The notes under the pieces: model-generated | Database searches by the model: none | Told to the model about the DNA's origin: nothing | Seen by the model: only the letters and a program-made list of their open reading frames with translations | NCBI GenBank assembly: GCA_021324135.1 | Contig: JAJPJO010000182.1 | Span: forward strand, 1-37,640 | Length of the DNA: 37,640 nucleotides | Reading direction: 5' to 3' | From: Pseudomonadota bacterium | GTDB lineage: Bacteria > Cyanobacteriota > Vampirovibrionia > Obscuribacterales > Obscuribacteraceae | In this document: in pieces, positions 25,321 to 32,380 of the stretch | Layout of the letters: each line of letters starts with the position of its first letter | Numbering within the stretch: the stretch's first letter is position 1 | Made by a program: the position numbers and the translations under genes

Positions 25321-26007
25321 TCAGTGCTGCAGGAGAGAATGACCGTATCCATCAATCTCTGAGGACTTCTCGAGCCGGGACGCCGACAAGCCGCGCGCCA
25401 GATTTTCCTCCGGTAGAGGCAGCGGCGGCGTGTCCGTTCCTTCGCTGACTTCTTCTTGTTTGCGCTTAACGTATTTTTCTCGTGCCTTCACTTGTAAAAG
25501 ACGAATGCGATTATTGACTCGGCTAATGTATTTGGTCGGAACGCCATTTTCATAGACGAGATCGACGAGCACTTTAGAAGCCTGAAAGTAATCTCTCTGA
25601 CATTCAAAAAGCTCTGACAGAGCGACTCTCAACATCATCTCTTTTGGCTTGTCAGCCATCAAGTATGTCAGTCTTTTTACTGCCTCTGACAGCGTGTTGG
25701 CATCAGGTGTGCACAATGTCAGCTGGTGATAAGCGATGTAATAGGATGGATCAATTTCAGTCACCGCCAGGAATTCGCGCGCTGCTTCGGTTGTCTTGCC
25801 TGCCTTCTTCAAGGCCTCTGCATACTGAAACTTGAGGGCAGCGTTTTGCGGGTTGGCATCGCTCAAGCGCCTGGCTTCATCTACATTAGTGACTTTGGCA
25901 TGCGATGCTGTGCCTTGCGCCAGAGCCGAGCAATTCGAGAGCGACGCAGTTGCGGCGAGCAGGCAAAGAGTAGTTAGTAATCTGTTTTTGAAAGTTATGG
26001 GACTCAT
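25321..26007 (-). CDS. Exported TPR protein, probable lipoprotein
   Basis: A 228-residue protein with a signal peptide (KNRLLTTLCLLAATASLSNC). The Cys near residue 26 is preceded by L-S-N, so lipidation is possible but the Asn at -1 is unusual. A signal peptidase I site after SALA is the alternative. The middle has TPR-like pairs (AALKFQYAEALKKAGKTTEA, SYYIAYHQLTLC), then a basic, coiled segment (LLQVKAREKYVKRKQEEVS) and a Pro-rich stretch. It is upstream of the TPR lipoprotein gene on the same strand and may be co-expressed. A good ribosome binding site is not seen. Confidence 0.7.
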   Translation of the reverse strand: MSPITFKNRLLTTLCLLAATASLSNCSALAQGTASHAKVTNVDEARRLSDANPQNAALKFQYAEALKKAGKTTEAAREFLAVTEIDPSYYIAYHQLTLCTPDANTLSEAVKRLTYLMADKPKEMMLRVALSELFECQRDYFQASKVLVDLVYENGVPTKYISRVNNRIRLLQVKAREKYVKRKQEEVSEGTDTPPLPLPEENLARGLSASRLEKSSEIDGYGHSLLQH

Positions 26008-26281
26008 ATAGAAATTTTCTAGGTCAACCTTGAGATTTTTACCAAGTTCGAACGACGATTTAGAAAGAATATTGTGGCAAGTGCACCAGCAAAAAACGTG
26101 AAAGAACGATCTAAAAACTGAACGGAGCGATGGCGAAAAGACAGTTCGCTAGGGGCTCCCCGGAAGAAGGGTTATAGATGATTGCTCAAGCATTTGTCAA
26201 CATGAAGCAAATTTGAACTTCACGCTTGGTCAATTCTTGTTAGCGAAGGGCAAGCAAAAGTCCATGTTGGCGAGGGATTAG

Positions 26282-26527
26282 CTAGCTCTTGACAGCATCC
26301 TCTCGCTTTCTAATCTTTATACAAAAGGTTTGTTCGCTCAATTGCTGCGTTTCTTCAATCTGATGACCCTCGGCGAGCACGCTTGAACTGACGCTCTCAA
26401 CGGGTTCTCCAGCATCCAGGATCACCTTGACGAGATCGCCGACCGCCATCTTGTCCAAGAACAAGCGCGTTTTCACGAAGTTCATCGGACAAACAACCCC
26501 TCTTAAATCCAGTTCATGATCGGCCAC
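26282..26527 (-). CDS. TusA-family sulfur carrier protein
   Basis: Read from the GTG at 26527, the protein has 81 residues and matches the TusA/SirA/YedF family: HELDLRGVVCPMNFVKTRL, with the conserved Cys13-Pro at the start of helix 1, and a KVILDAGEPVESVSSSV strand-helix unit. TusA-type proteins carry persulfide sulfur from a desulfurase to acceptors such as tRNA thiolation or molybdenum cofactor enzymes. The open frame upstream (to 26617) lies inside the preceding gene, so I rejected that longer start. GAGGAA lies five bases before the GTG. It overlaps no stop but starts two bases after the stop of the Cys-rich gene, so translation is probably coupled. Confidence 0.88.
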   Translation of the reverse strand: MADHELDLRGVVCPMNFVKTRLFLDKMAVGDLVKVILDAGEPVESVSSSVLAEGHQIEETQQLSEQTFCIKIRKREDAVKS

Positions 26528-26529
26528 GC

Positions 26530-26895
26530 TTATTCCTCGTCGCAGGCAGCAAAGCACGTATCCGGAAAACATGTGTCGGGCTCGGGACAGAAGCTGACAT
26601 CGGTATATTTGTTCCATTCCTTCTTGAAGCAGGCGCGCGACAAGACATAAGCTCTGATGCCGGATAAAACGGACTCAGGATCTTGCTCATTGTCCCGACC
26701 CAGGCAGGAAAGACAGAGCATGTCTTCCGCCTTTCCCAATGCCAGGTTTATCACCTGCTGGCGAAGACATAGCTGTTTGGCGCAGGAAGTGCATTGCTGG
26801 GGATGTAATTCCGAGCAGGGCTCTTCACCTGCCTGCACATGTTCTTTATCTTGTTGAGCCTTAGCCATAATCTGCTCACTTTGTCGCTTGTCCAT
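26530..26895 (-). CDS. Cys-rich protein coupled to a TusA-like gene
   Basis: A 121-residue soluble protein with eleven cysteines, arranged as EPCSELHPQQCTSCAKQLC, DMLCLSCLGRD, SRACFKKEW and a C-terminal cluster FCPEPDTCFPDTCFAAC. The CxxC pairs suggest bound zinc or an iron-sulfur cluster. I do not recognise the family. AGGA lies five bases before the ATG. It is immediately upstream of the TusA-like gene on the same strand, two bases apart, so a role in sulfur transfer, metal storage or cluster supply is a natural guess. A long spacer and no other sulfur gene are around it. Confidence 0.7.
   Translation of the reverse strand: MDKRQSEQIMAKAQQDKEHVQAGEEPCSELHPQQCTSCAKQLCLRQQVINLALGKAEDMLCLSCLGRDNEQDPESVLSGIRAYVLSRACFKKEWNKYTDVSFCPEPDTCFPDTCFAACDEE
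26533..26538 (-). promoter_or_regulatory. Ribosome binding site inside the end of the Cys-rich gene, deciding a GTG start
   Basis: On the minus strand GAGGAA is followed by TAAGC and then GTG, so the Shine-Dalgarno sits over the last codons of the upstream gene. This fixes the TusA-like start at 26527 and implies coupling. Confidence 0.65.
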
Positions 26896-26991
26896 GCCGA
26901 TCCTGAAGGCAATAAGAGCAATCTATCAGAAGCGCCTGGGCAAATCGAGTCTTGAGGCGCTTCCTATGCAGGGATGTGACAAAATACTGAC

Positions 26992-28302
26992 ATGAAGCTA
27001 AGAAAAACTAATGCGTATCCCTGCTGCCCTCGGGCTTTTTCGCGACGCCCTCTTCTTATCGGACTGCTCGTCTTCGGCTCGGGCGTAATCGCACGCGCAG
27101 CCATCGCACAACAAAGTAGTGTGCCTCCAGCTGGGACTCAGCCGCCAGCCAATGCAGCATCCGGGGCGAAACAGGGCAGTACACCTGCCGGGCAGCAGGG
27201 ACCAGTGCCCAATTGGCAACCGAACGGCTCGCCGATCTTGCAGCAAGCTGGCTCCAGCGGTGCCCCGCCTGGAACAGCTCCGCCCTGGCAACAGGGAGCG
27301 CCGGCATGGCAACAAGGAGCGGCACCGGCATGGCAGCAAGGAGCGACACCGGCATGGCAACAAGGTTCCGCGCAGCCGGCATGGCAACAGGGATCCGCGC
27401 CGCCGGTATGGCGACAAGGAGGCGCACCGCCTGCATGGCAACAAGGTGGCGCACAGCCCGCATGGCAGCAAGGTACACCGCAGCCGGTATGGCAACAAGG
27501 ATCCGCGCCGCCGGTATGGCAGCAAGGTGGTCAGCCAGCCTGGCAAGCACCGCCAAACTGGCAGCAGGCTCCTCCCGCTCCATCGCAACTCGGCATGCCG
27601 CCCGCGTTTCAAACACCGCCGCAAACATCTGGTACGCAGCCAATAACACCAGGAGCGCCACCGAATCAACAACCATCTGCAGCGGCGAGCCTGAGTGACG
27701 ATGACCGCAGCAAAATGGAGTTTAATCGCCTGGTCACATCGGCGCGCCAGCTGATGGCATCAGGAAATCCGGCAATGGCCATAACGCCGCTAGATAAAGC
27801 GGCGGAGTTGCGGCCCGGTAATTTGTCCGTTTTCTTCTATCGAGGACTGGCATACGATGAAAGCGGTGATCCGGAGCGAGCCGTCAAAGAGTACGCGGAG
27901 AGTCTGAATCTGGCTAAGTCAATTGGCATGGATTCCGCAGAGCTGCGCATCAACTTAGGTAATTCCTTGATGAAGCTCGATTATTTGAAAGAGGCGGCGT
28001 ACGATTACCAGCGCGCTCTTGAGATTGATCCGCGAAACGGCGCAGCACATCTGGGTTTGGGCCGAGCGCTTTTGCGGACCGGCAAATATGAGGAAGCGCT
28101 GAAAAATTTCCGTCGTTGTGATGAGCTTGGCTATTCCAACTCGAGTTTGCCCTTCGTGAAGGCGCTCGCCCTCAATGGACTGGGGCGCAAAGATGAAGCC
28201 CGAGAAGAGCTGGACACCTTGATCAAATCAAGCTCTAGTGCCACCAAAGTAGAGGCGCGCCTGATTAAAATGGCGGAGGATTTGAAAAACGACCTCAAGT
28301 GA
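26992..28302 (+). CDS. Exported WQQG-repeat protein with C-terminal TPRs
   Basis: A 436-residue protein. It begins with a basic N-terminus and hydrophobic signal segment (RRPLLIGLLVFGSGVIARAA) with a probable cleavage after AIA. Then comes a low-complexity Pro/Gln/Ala/Trp region (about residues 40-235), including about a dozen imperfect PAWQQGxA units. The C-terminal 200 residues are tetratricopeptide repeats (AMAITPLDKAAELRPGNLSV, AAYDYQRALEIDPRNGA, YEEALKNFRRCDELGYSN). The protein is predicted to be periplasmic or surface-bound, the repeat region being a flexible spacer. The start has no strong ribosome binding site. It is upstream of the aspartase-family gene, 70 bases apart, on the same strand. 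Confidence 0.8.
   Translation: MKLRKTNAYPCCPRAFSRRPLLIGLLVFGSGVIARAAIAQQSSVPPAGTQPPANAASGAKQGSTPAGQQGPVPNWQPNGSPILQQAGSSGAPPGTAPPWQQGAPAWQQGAAPAWQQGATPAWQQGSAQPAWQQGSAPPVWRQGGAPPAWQQGGAQPAWQQGTPQPVWQQGSAPPVWQQGGQPAWQAPPNWQQAPPAPSQLGMPPAFQTPPQTSGTQPITPGAPPNQQPSAAASLSDDDRSKMEFNRLVTSARQLMASGNPAMAITPLDKAAELRPGNLSVFFYRGLAYDESGDPERAVKEYAESLNLAKSIGMDSAELRINLGNSLMKLDYLKEAAYDYQRALEIDPRNGAAHLGLGRALLRTGKYEEALKNFRRCDELGYSNSSLPFVKALALNGLGRKDEAREELDTLIKSSSSATKVEARLIKMAEDLKNDLK
27281..27575 (+). repeat. Coding tandem repeats (PAWQQG units)
   Basis: About a dozen imperfect copies of a 21-30 bp unit of the form CCGGCATGGCAACAAGGA lie within the exported TPR gene. Nine encode exact WQQG and one WRQG; the last two are degenerate (WQAP, WQQA). 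Unit lengths vary (seven to nine codons), suggesting expansion by slippage. Confidence 0.85.
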
Positions 28303-28372
28303 GGCAACTCAATATGCTAACCTGTGCGTCTAAAGGCGCATTGCTGCATCTTTGGCAGAGGTTGGATGATTC

Positions 28373-29797
28373 ATGGCATCTCGTAAAGGACAACCGCGCA
28401 TAGAAAAGGATGAATTCGGCGAGATGACCATCCCGGGTGGTTGTCTCTGGGGGCTGAACACGGCGCGCTGCCTTGAATATTATTCAGTAACCGGACGGCG
28501 CCCGCACCCCGCTTTGGTCGATGCTTTCCTTCAGGTGAAAAAAGCAGTTGCCATCACCAACGGTGAACTAGGCGTGCTCGATCGCAAGATCTGGTCTTCA
28601 ATATCTCAAGCTTGTGATGAGGCTCTAAGTGGACAGTGGCGCGATCAGATCGTCGTCGATGCCATTAGCGGCGGTGCCGGTATCGCCCTGGATATAAACA
28701 TCAACGAATTGCTCGCCAATCGCGCTTGCGAGATTCTCGGCGATCCGCTTGACTCCTATAATTCCGTTAAGCCCGAGAAACATGTAAACCTGTCGCAGTC
28801 GACAAATGATTCATACTCGACGGCGATGCGAGTGGCGATTTTGATTTCGGTGAAACGGCTGCAGACTGTTATCCTGGAGCTGGAGCGAATCTTGCGGCGC
28901 AAGAGTTTGGAGTTCGAACGGGTTCTCAAAGTCGGCCGAACTTCATTGAGAGATTCAGCACCGATAACGCTGGGGCAGGAATTCAATTGCTTCGGCTCCA
29001 CCGTAGAGCGCGCGGAGCGACGCATCAGGGACGCAGCCGTTTCACTGGAAGAGGTCAATCTTGGCGGTCGAGCCGTTGGCACCGGATTTAATACTATGCA
29101 AGAATTCAGTGCAACAGCAGTTCGAAATTTGGCGCACCTGACGAATCTCAATCTGAGAGCGGCGGATGACTATTTCCGTTTGACGCAATCTATGTCCGAT
29201 CTCACGGCATTCTCGTCGAGCCTGAAAGAGCTCTCGATCGATCTGGGCAAGATCTCTGCTGATATTAGATTGATGAGTTCAGGTCCTGCTGCCGGTTTTG
29301 GTGAGATCAAGCTGCCCGAGCTGATCATGCAAGCCTCGGCATTGCTGCCGGATGCAATGCCGAAAACAGCCGTTCCACCCATGACCGAAACGCTCAGCAT
29401 GGTCGCCTATCAAGTCATGGGCAACGACCAGGTAGTGGCTCTGGCAGCCCAGTCGGGTCAGTTGGACAGCAACAGTTTCATGCCTCTGATCATCGACAAT
29501 ATTCTTACTTCCATGTCGATGCTGGAGAAAACAGTCGAGGAATTCAATCGCCATTGTCTGAGCAAGATCACTGCCAATGCCGGCCACTGCAAGGAACTGC
29601 TTGACAAGTCGGGTGGGCTGATAGCGGCGCTGGCGTCCGAACTCGGCTATCAAAAGGCGCTTGATGTGGTCATGCAAGCCGAGGCGGAAGGAGCCGACGT
29701 GAAAGATGTGCTTTTGAACACAAAAATTTTGCCTAAACAGACACTCGACAAAATCTTTCATTACAAATTTATGACCACACCCAGAAGCAACCAATAG
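28373..29797 (+). CDS. Aspartase/fumarase-family protein lacking the signature loop
   Basis: The 474-residue protein is a member of the aspartase/class II fumarase superfamily by overall fold and length. It has KHVNLSQSTNDSYSTAMRVA near 136-155, GRTSLRDSAPITLGQEF near 188-204, EVNLGGRAVGTGFNT near 227-241 and a well-aligned C-terminal third (VMGNDQVVALAAQSGQL). The family signature GSSIMPxKxNP, which carries the catalytic Ser in a flexible loop, is replaced at about 321-336 by ASALLPDAMPKTAVPP. The Gln/His of GRT(Q/H)LQD is Ser. Either it uses another residue, it has a different substrate, or it is catalytically dead. ATG start; a GAGG motif lies about 11 bases upstream. Confidence 0.8.
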   Translation: MASRKGQPRIEKDEFGEMTIPGGCLWGLNTARCLEYYSVTGRRPHPALVDAFLQVKKAVAITNGELGVLDRKIWSSISQACDEALSGQWRDQIVVDAISGGAGIALDININELLANRACEILGDPLDSYNSVKPEKHVNLSQSTNDSYSTAMRVAILISVKRLQTVILELERILRRKSLEFERVLKVGRTSLRDSAPITLGQEFNCFGSTVERAERRIRDAAVSLEEVNLGGRAVGTGFNTMQEFSATAVRNLAHLTNLNLRAADDYFRLTQSMSDLTAFSSSLKELSIDLGKISADIRLMSSGPAAGFGEIKLPELIMQASALLPDAMPKTAVPPMTETLSMVAYQVMGNDQVVALAAQSGQLDSNSFMPLIIDNILTSMSMLEKTVEEFNRHCLSKITANAGHCKELLDKSGGLIAALASELGYQKALDVVMQAEAEGADVKDVLLNTKILPKQTLDKIFHYKFMTTPRSNQ

Positions 29798-30019
29798 TTC
29801 AGCGAATGAAGCTGTGTTGCTTATCACATAAATAATGTTGAACCTCGAAACTCACTTGCGCTTATCCATTTTTGGTTAACATTAGGAACGACTGTCGAGG
29901 GCTGATTGAAGTCCGGAACGGTTAACCAGAGTTGCTTTTCAGAAGATTACTAATATTGTTTTCGATAAAAAGCACATGCGATTCATCCCATCGCGGACAT
30001 AGCGGAGACGAAGACGGGC

Positions 30020-30658
30020 ATGCTTAGTGGATATAGACTCGAAGTCATAGTCGGCTGCATGAGCGCCGGCAAATCGAGTGAGCTGATTCGGCGAATCGAG
30101 CGGGCGCGCCTCGCTTATCTGCCGACGATAATTGTTCGCCCTACGACTGATACCAGATCGAAGCCGAATTATGTCGAGTCGCGCAATGGTTTGGCGTCGC
30201 AAGCGCTGGTCGTACCCGATGCCAAAGAGATTCTCAAATACTCATCGCATGCCGTCGTCATCGGCATTGATGAGGCGCAATTCTTTAACACCGACTTGAT
30301 TCCAGTTGTCCAGACATTGCTGCGCCAAAAGAAAAAATTGATCGTCTCCGGGCTCGATCTGGACTATAAAGGTGATCCGTTCGGACCGGTTCCGTTGCTG
30401 ATGGCGATGGCAGATCGAGTCGATAAGCTTCTTGCCGTTTGCCGAAAGTGTGGTTCCGATTTCGCCTGCCGAACGCAGCGTCTGGTGCAATCGGACGAGC
30501 AGATTTTAGTTGGAGATGCACAGTATGAAGCGCGGTGCATCCACTGTTTCGAGCCGCCTGGTGAATACCAGCTGCGCCTCGAGTTGCCCCTGGCGGAAAC
30601 AAATCCACCGCACCTGGCCGTTATTCAAGGAATGGTGGCAGGGACGGTGGCAAGCTGA
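30020..30658 (+). CDS. tdk: Thymidine kinase
   Basis: The 212-residue protein is a class II (TK1-like) thymidine kinase. The P-loop reads GCMSAGKSSELIRRI (residues 12-26) where the family usually has GPMFSGKS; the essential Gly-Lys-Ser is kept. The general base sits in VIGIDEAQFF, the substrate loop in SGLDLDYKGDPFGPVP, and the structural zinc is held by VCRKCG and RCIHCF. It phosphorylates thymidine to dTMP with ATP for nucleoside salvage. It is transcribed alone, with 220 bases upstream and a strong hairpin downstream. GGAG is rather far (about 12 bases) from the ATG. Confidence 0.95.
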   Translation: MLSGYRLEVIVGCMSAGKSSELIRRIERARLAYLPTIIVRPTTDTRSKPNYVESRNGLASQALVVPDAKEILKYSSHAVVIGIDEAQFFNTDLIPVVQTLLRQKKKLIVSGLDLDYKGDPFGPVPLLMAMADRVDKLLAVCRKCGSDFACRTQRLVQSDEQILVGDAQYEARCIHCFEPPGEYQLRLELPLAETNPPHLAVIQGMVAGTVAS

Positions 30659-30691
30659 CGCCGGCAACCTATAAAGGACTTCCAACGCACA

Positions 30692-30722
30692 CGAGACACT
30701 CAGTCAAAAGCTGAGTGTCTCG
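30692..30722 (+). terminator. Terminator-like 12-bp hairpin after thymidine kinase
   Basis: CGAGACACTCAG (30692-30703) pairs perfectly with CTGAGTGTCTCG (30711-30722) over a seven-base loop. The following bases (CTTTACTAC) are only moderately T-rich, so release may be less than complete. Confidence 0.65.
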
Positions 30723-31033
30723 CTTTACTACGGCTTCCTTTCGCGCTCTTACACTTCCTGCACACTGGGAAGCGCTTCTTTACAACCTGAAATATTCGCC
30801 TGGTCGTCATCCGTGCACAAAAAAGCGCGCAAAACCAGGATGCATGTGCTCTGAAGCAGTGCGGAGGCGCCGTTTCGCAGACCTGTCAGCGTGAATTTAA
30901 TCTGTTTCGGCTGAACTTTTCGGCAGCGTTCAACGTTATTGACTGTAAACGTGCGCTTCGAAATTCTGTTACTCAGTGGTTGTCATGGGCATGTTTTCCT
31001 AAGTCAGTTTCGACAAGAAAGAGTGGAGATCTA
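30723..31033. other. Non-coding spacer
   Basis: No gene is supported in this 311-base stretch. A TTGACT at 30939-30944 could be a -35 element for the next gene, but the matching -10 is poor. Nothing else is seen. Confidence 0.4.
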
Positions 31034-31462
31034 ATGGCGATGATCAGCTTTAACATCAAAGAACTCAAACTCGTTAAGTTCATCCTACGAATGTTTGGCA
31101 AGCGAAAGGCGGGCCGCCTGTCTTCAGGCGAAGCAGTCTGGCAGAGCGACCTCGAGAGTCTGGCCCAGCGATACGGAACCGCGGCCCAGCCCAGAACGAC
31201 CTATGAAGTCGTCAATCCAAATGAGGCGGTTCAGCTCAGACAGTTGTGCGAACAGGCCAAAGACGTGGGCGAGAATTCCGACGACAATACGGATCGGCTG
31301 GTGGTCAAAAAGGTAAGGCGGACAACGGACACCACCGCAGTCGATTTGAAGGCGTGGTGGGGTCAAGCTGTCGCCACTTGGGATCCGATTGATGGGAAAA
31401 ACCTCGATTCGATCGAGCAAGTGAGACGCCCCCGCCAATCAAAGTGGTTTGATAAGGTCTAA
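31034..31462 (+). CDS. Hypothetical protein (142 aa)
   Basis: I do not recognise this family. From the ATG at 31034 the protein has 142 residues, beginning MAMISFNIKELKLVKFILRM with a short amphipathic, basic segment (RMFGKRKAGR). The rest is hydrophilic and acidic/basic mixed, with Trp-containing patches (LKAWWGQAVATWDP, SKWFDKV). No signal peptide or confident membrane helix is present. I chose this start because GGAGA precedes it by five or six bases; an in-frame ATG at 30980 would add 18 residues without a ribosome binding site. Long spacers on both sides make it a single-gene unit. Confidence 0.6.
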   Translation: MAMISFNIKELKLVKFILRMFGKRKAGRLSSGEAVWQSDLESLAQRYGTAAQPRTTYEVVNPNEAVQLRQLCEQAKDVGENSDDNTDRLVVKKVRRTTDTTAVDLKAWWGQAVATWDPIDGKNLDSIEQVRRPRQSKWFDKV

Positions 31463-31839
31463 AGAAATCTACCGATACTAAAAAGCGATTCAGTTTCAGC
31501 TAAATCGTCAAAACCGATGAGCTCCCGGTGCAGGTGCACATTGACCGGGCTCCCCCGGTGCAGGGGACTCGCATAAGCTTGTCAGTCCTTGCATATAAGC
31601 TCGTCAGGGTCCGCGCAGAAGCTTTAACCAGGGTGTGATTCGGCGTTATCCTCCCAAGACAGACTATCACCGCCCAATTCCAGTTACCGTGCTCCTTTGG
31701 CTTAAGTTTAATTGTCCCTTTCTGTGGTATATGTAACTAGTCGGTATGCCTGCTTACATAAATGTGCAGGTTTGGGTACGGCCAGGTTGGAACATAACAA
31801 CGAAGCTGTGCTTTGAATAGCGGGAAATCTGGGGGTGCT
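31463..31839. other. Spacer with GC-rich hairpins and imperfect repeats
   Basis: No protein gene is supported here. At 31515-31615 there are two imperfect direct repeats: GCTCCCGGTGCAGG (31521-31534) with GCTCCCCCGGTGCAGG (about 31549-31564), and GCATAAGCTTGTCAG (31571-31585) with TATAAGCTCGTCAG (31594-31607). CCCGGT (31524-31529) also pairs with ACCGGG (31544-31549), and CCCC with GGGG around GGTGCA. This may be a structured leader, a small RNA or a slippage product. Confidence 0.45.
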
Positions 31840-32262
31840 ATGTTCATAAAGGAATCAGCGGGGCTTATTGCAGCCCTGGTCCTGATATCAACCGTCGGAG
31901 TCGAGCGCGCTAATGCCGCTGAGCAAAAGACCGCCAAAGCTCCGCAAACCTCGACCAAGTCTCCGCAAACCTCGACGAAGTCCACCGCAAGTACAAAGCG
32001 CCATCACGCAAGGCACAGCCGCGCCATTCGCCATGGAAAGAGCTACCTGGTGCCGCCGCCTCCTCCCTATTCCCCCTCGATTCTTCCGGAGCTCGTTTAT
32101 GCCAGATCGCATGGCAAGCTGAAGAAGAAACAGGAAGTAAGCGAAGATACGGAAAAAACGGCTGAGAACCAGGCACCTAAGACGATCTGGAGCCGCGACG
32201 GTTACCAGGATCCAGAGCCGGTGCAGCCGAACAAATACGTCACGTATTGGAATAAGAACTAG
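31840..32262 (+). CDS. Small exported Lys/Pro/Thr-rich protein
   Basis: The 140-residue protein starts MFIKESAGLIAALVLISTVG, a standard signal peptide with probable cleavage after ERANA. The mature part is basic and of low complexity: repeated PQTSTKSPQTSTKS, a His/Arg-rich patch (TKRHHARHSRAIRHGKSY), VPPPPPYSP and a C-terminal Pro/Tyr tail. I do not recognise a family. It could bind nucleic acid, cell-wall polymer or metal. I chose the ATG at 31840 because GGGGG lies five bases upstream; a TTG at 31813 would extend it by nine residues. It faces the thiolase gene in convergent orientation with a repeat-bearing gap. Confidence 0.65.
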   Translation: MFIKESAGLIAALVLISTVGVERANAAEQKTAKAPQTSTKSPQTSTKSTASTKRHHARHSRAIRHGKSYLVPPPPPYSPSILPELVYARSHGKLKKKQEVSEDTEKTAENQAPKTIWSRDGYQDPEPVQPNKYVTYWNKN

Positions 32263-32269
32263 ACCAACG

Positions 32270-32345
32270 ATGGCGACGCGCCAGAAAATGGTGAACCACT
32301 AGAGATGGTGACTCACCAAAAATGGTGGCGCACTAAAAATGGTGG
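32270..32345. repeat. Four degenerate short tandem repeats (AAAATGGTG core)
   Basis: The gap between the exported protein and the thiolase gene contains four units of about 17-20 bp with the cores AAAATGGTGA, GAGATGGTGA, AAAAATGGTGG and AAAAATGGTGG, each preceded by a CGCCA/ACCACT/CTCACC/CGCACT variant. No coding frame is implied. The likely origin is slippage. Confidence 0.6.
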
Positions 32346-32380
32346 CTATTCCCACGGGTTGTGCACGAACACAAATCTGC

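Noticed and set aside
26528..26617. Upstream extension of the TusA-like protein to an ATG at 26617
   Set aside because: The extension overlaps the coding end of the Cys-rich gene, carries no TusA sequence, and a GTG with a good ribosome binding site lies at 26527.
26998..27698. Several long ORFs on both strands and in other frames over the WQQG-repeat region
   Set aside because: They exist only because the repeated GC-rich coding DNA lacks stops in every frame. Their products are Arg/Leu- or Ala/Val-rich, and the in-frame TPR protein explains the region.
31515..31615. CRISPR-like array
   Set aside because: The repeats are only two copies of each, imperfect and not regularly spaced, and no cas gene is present.
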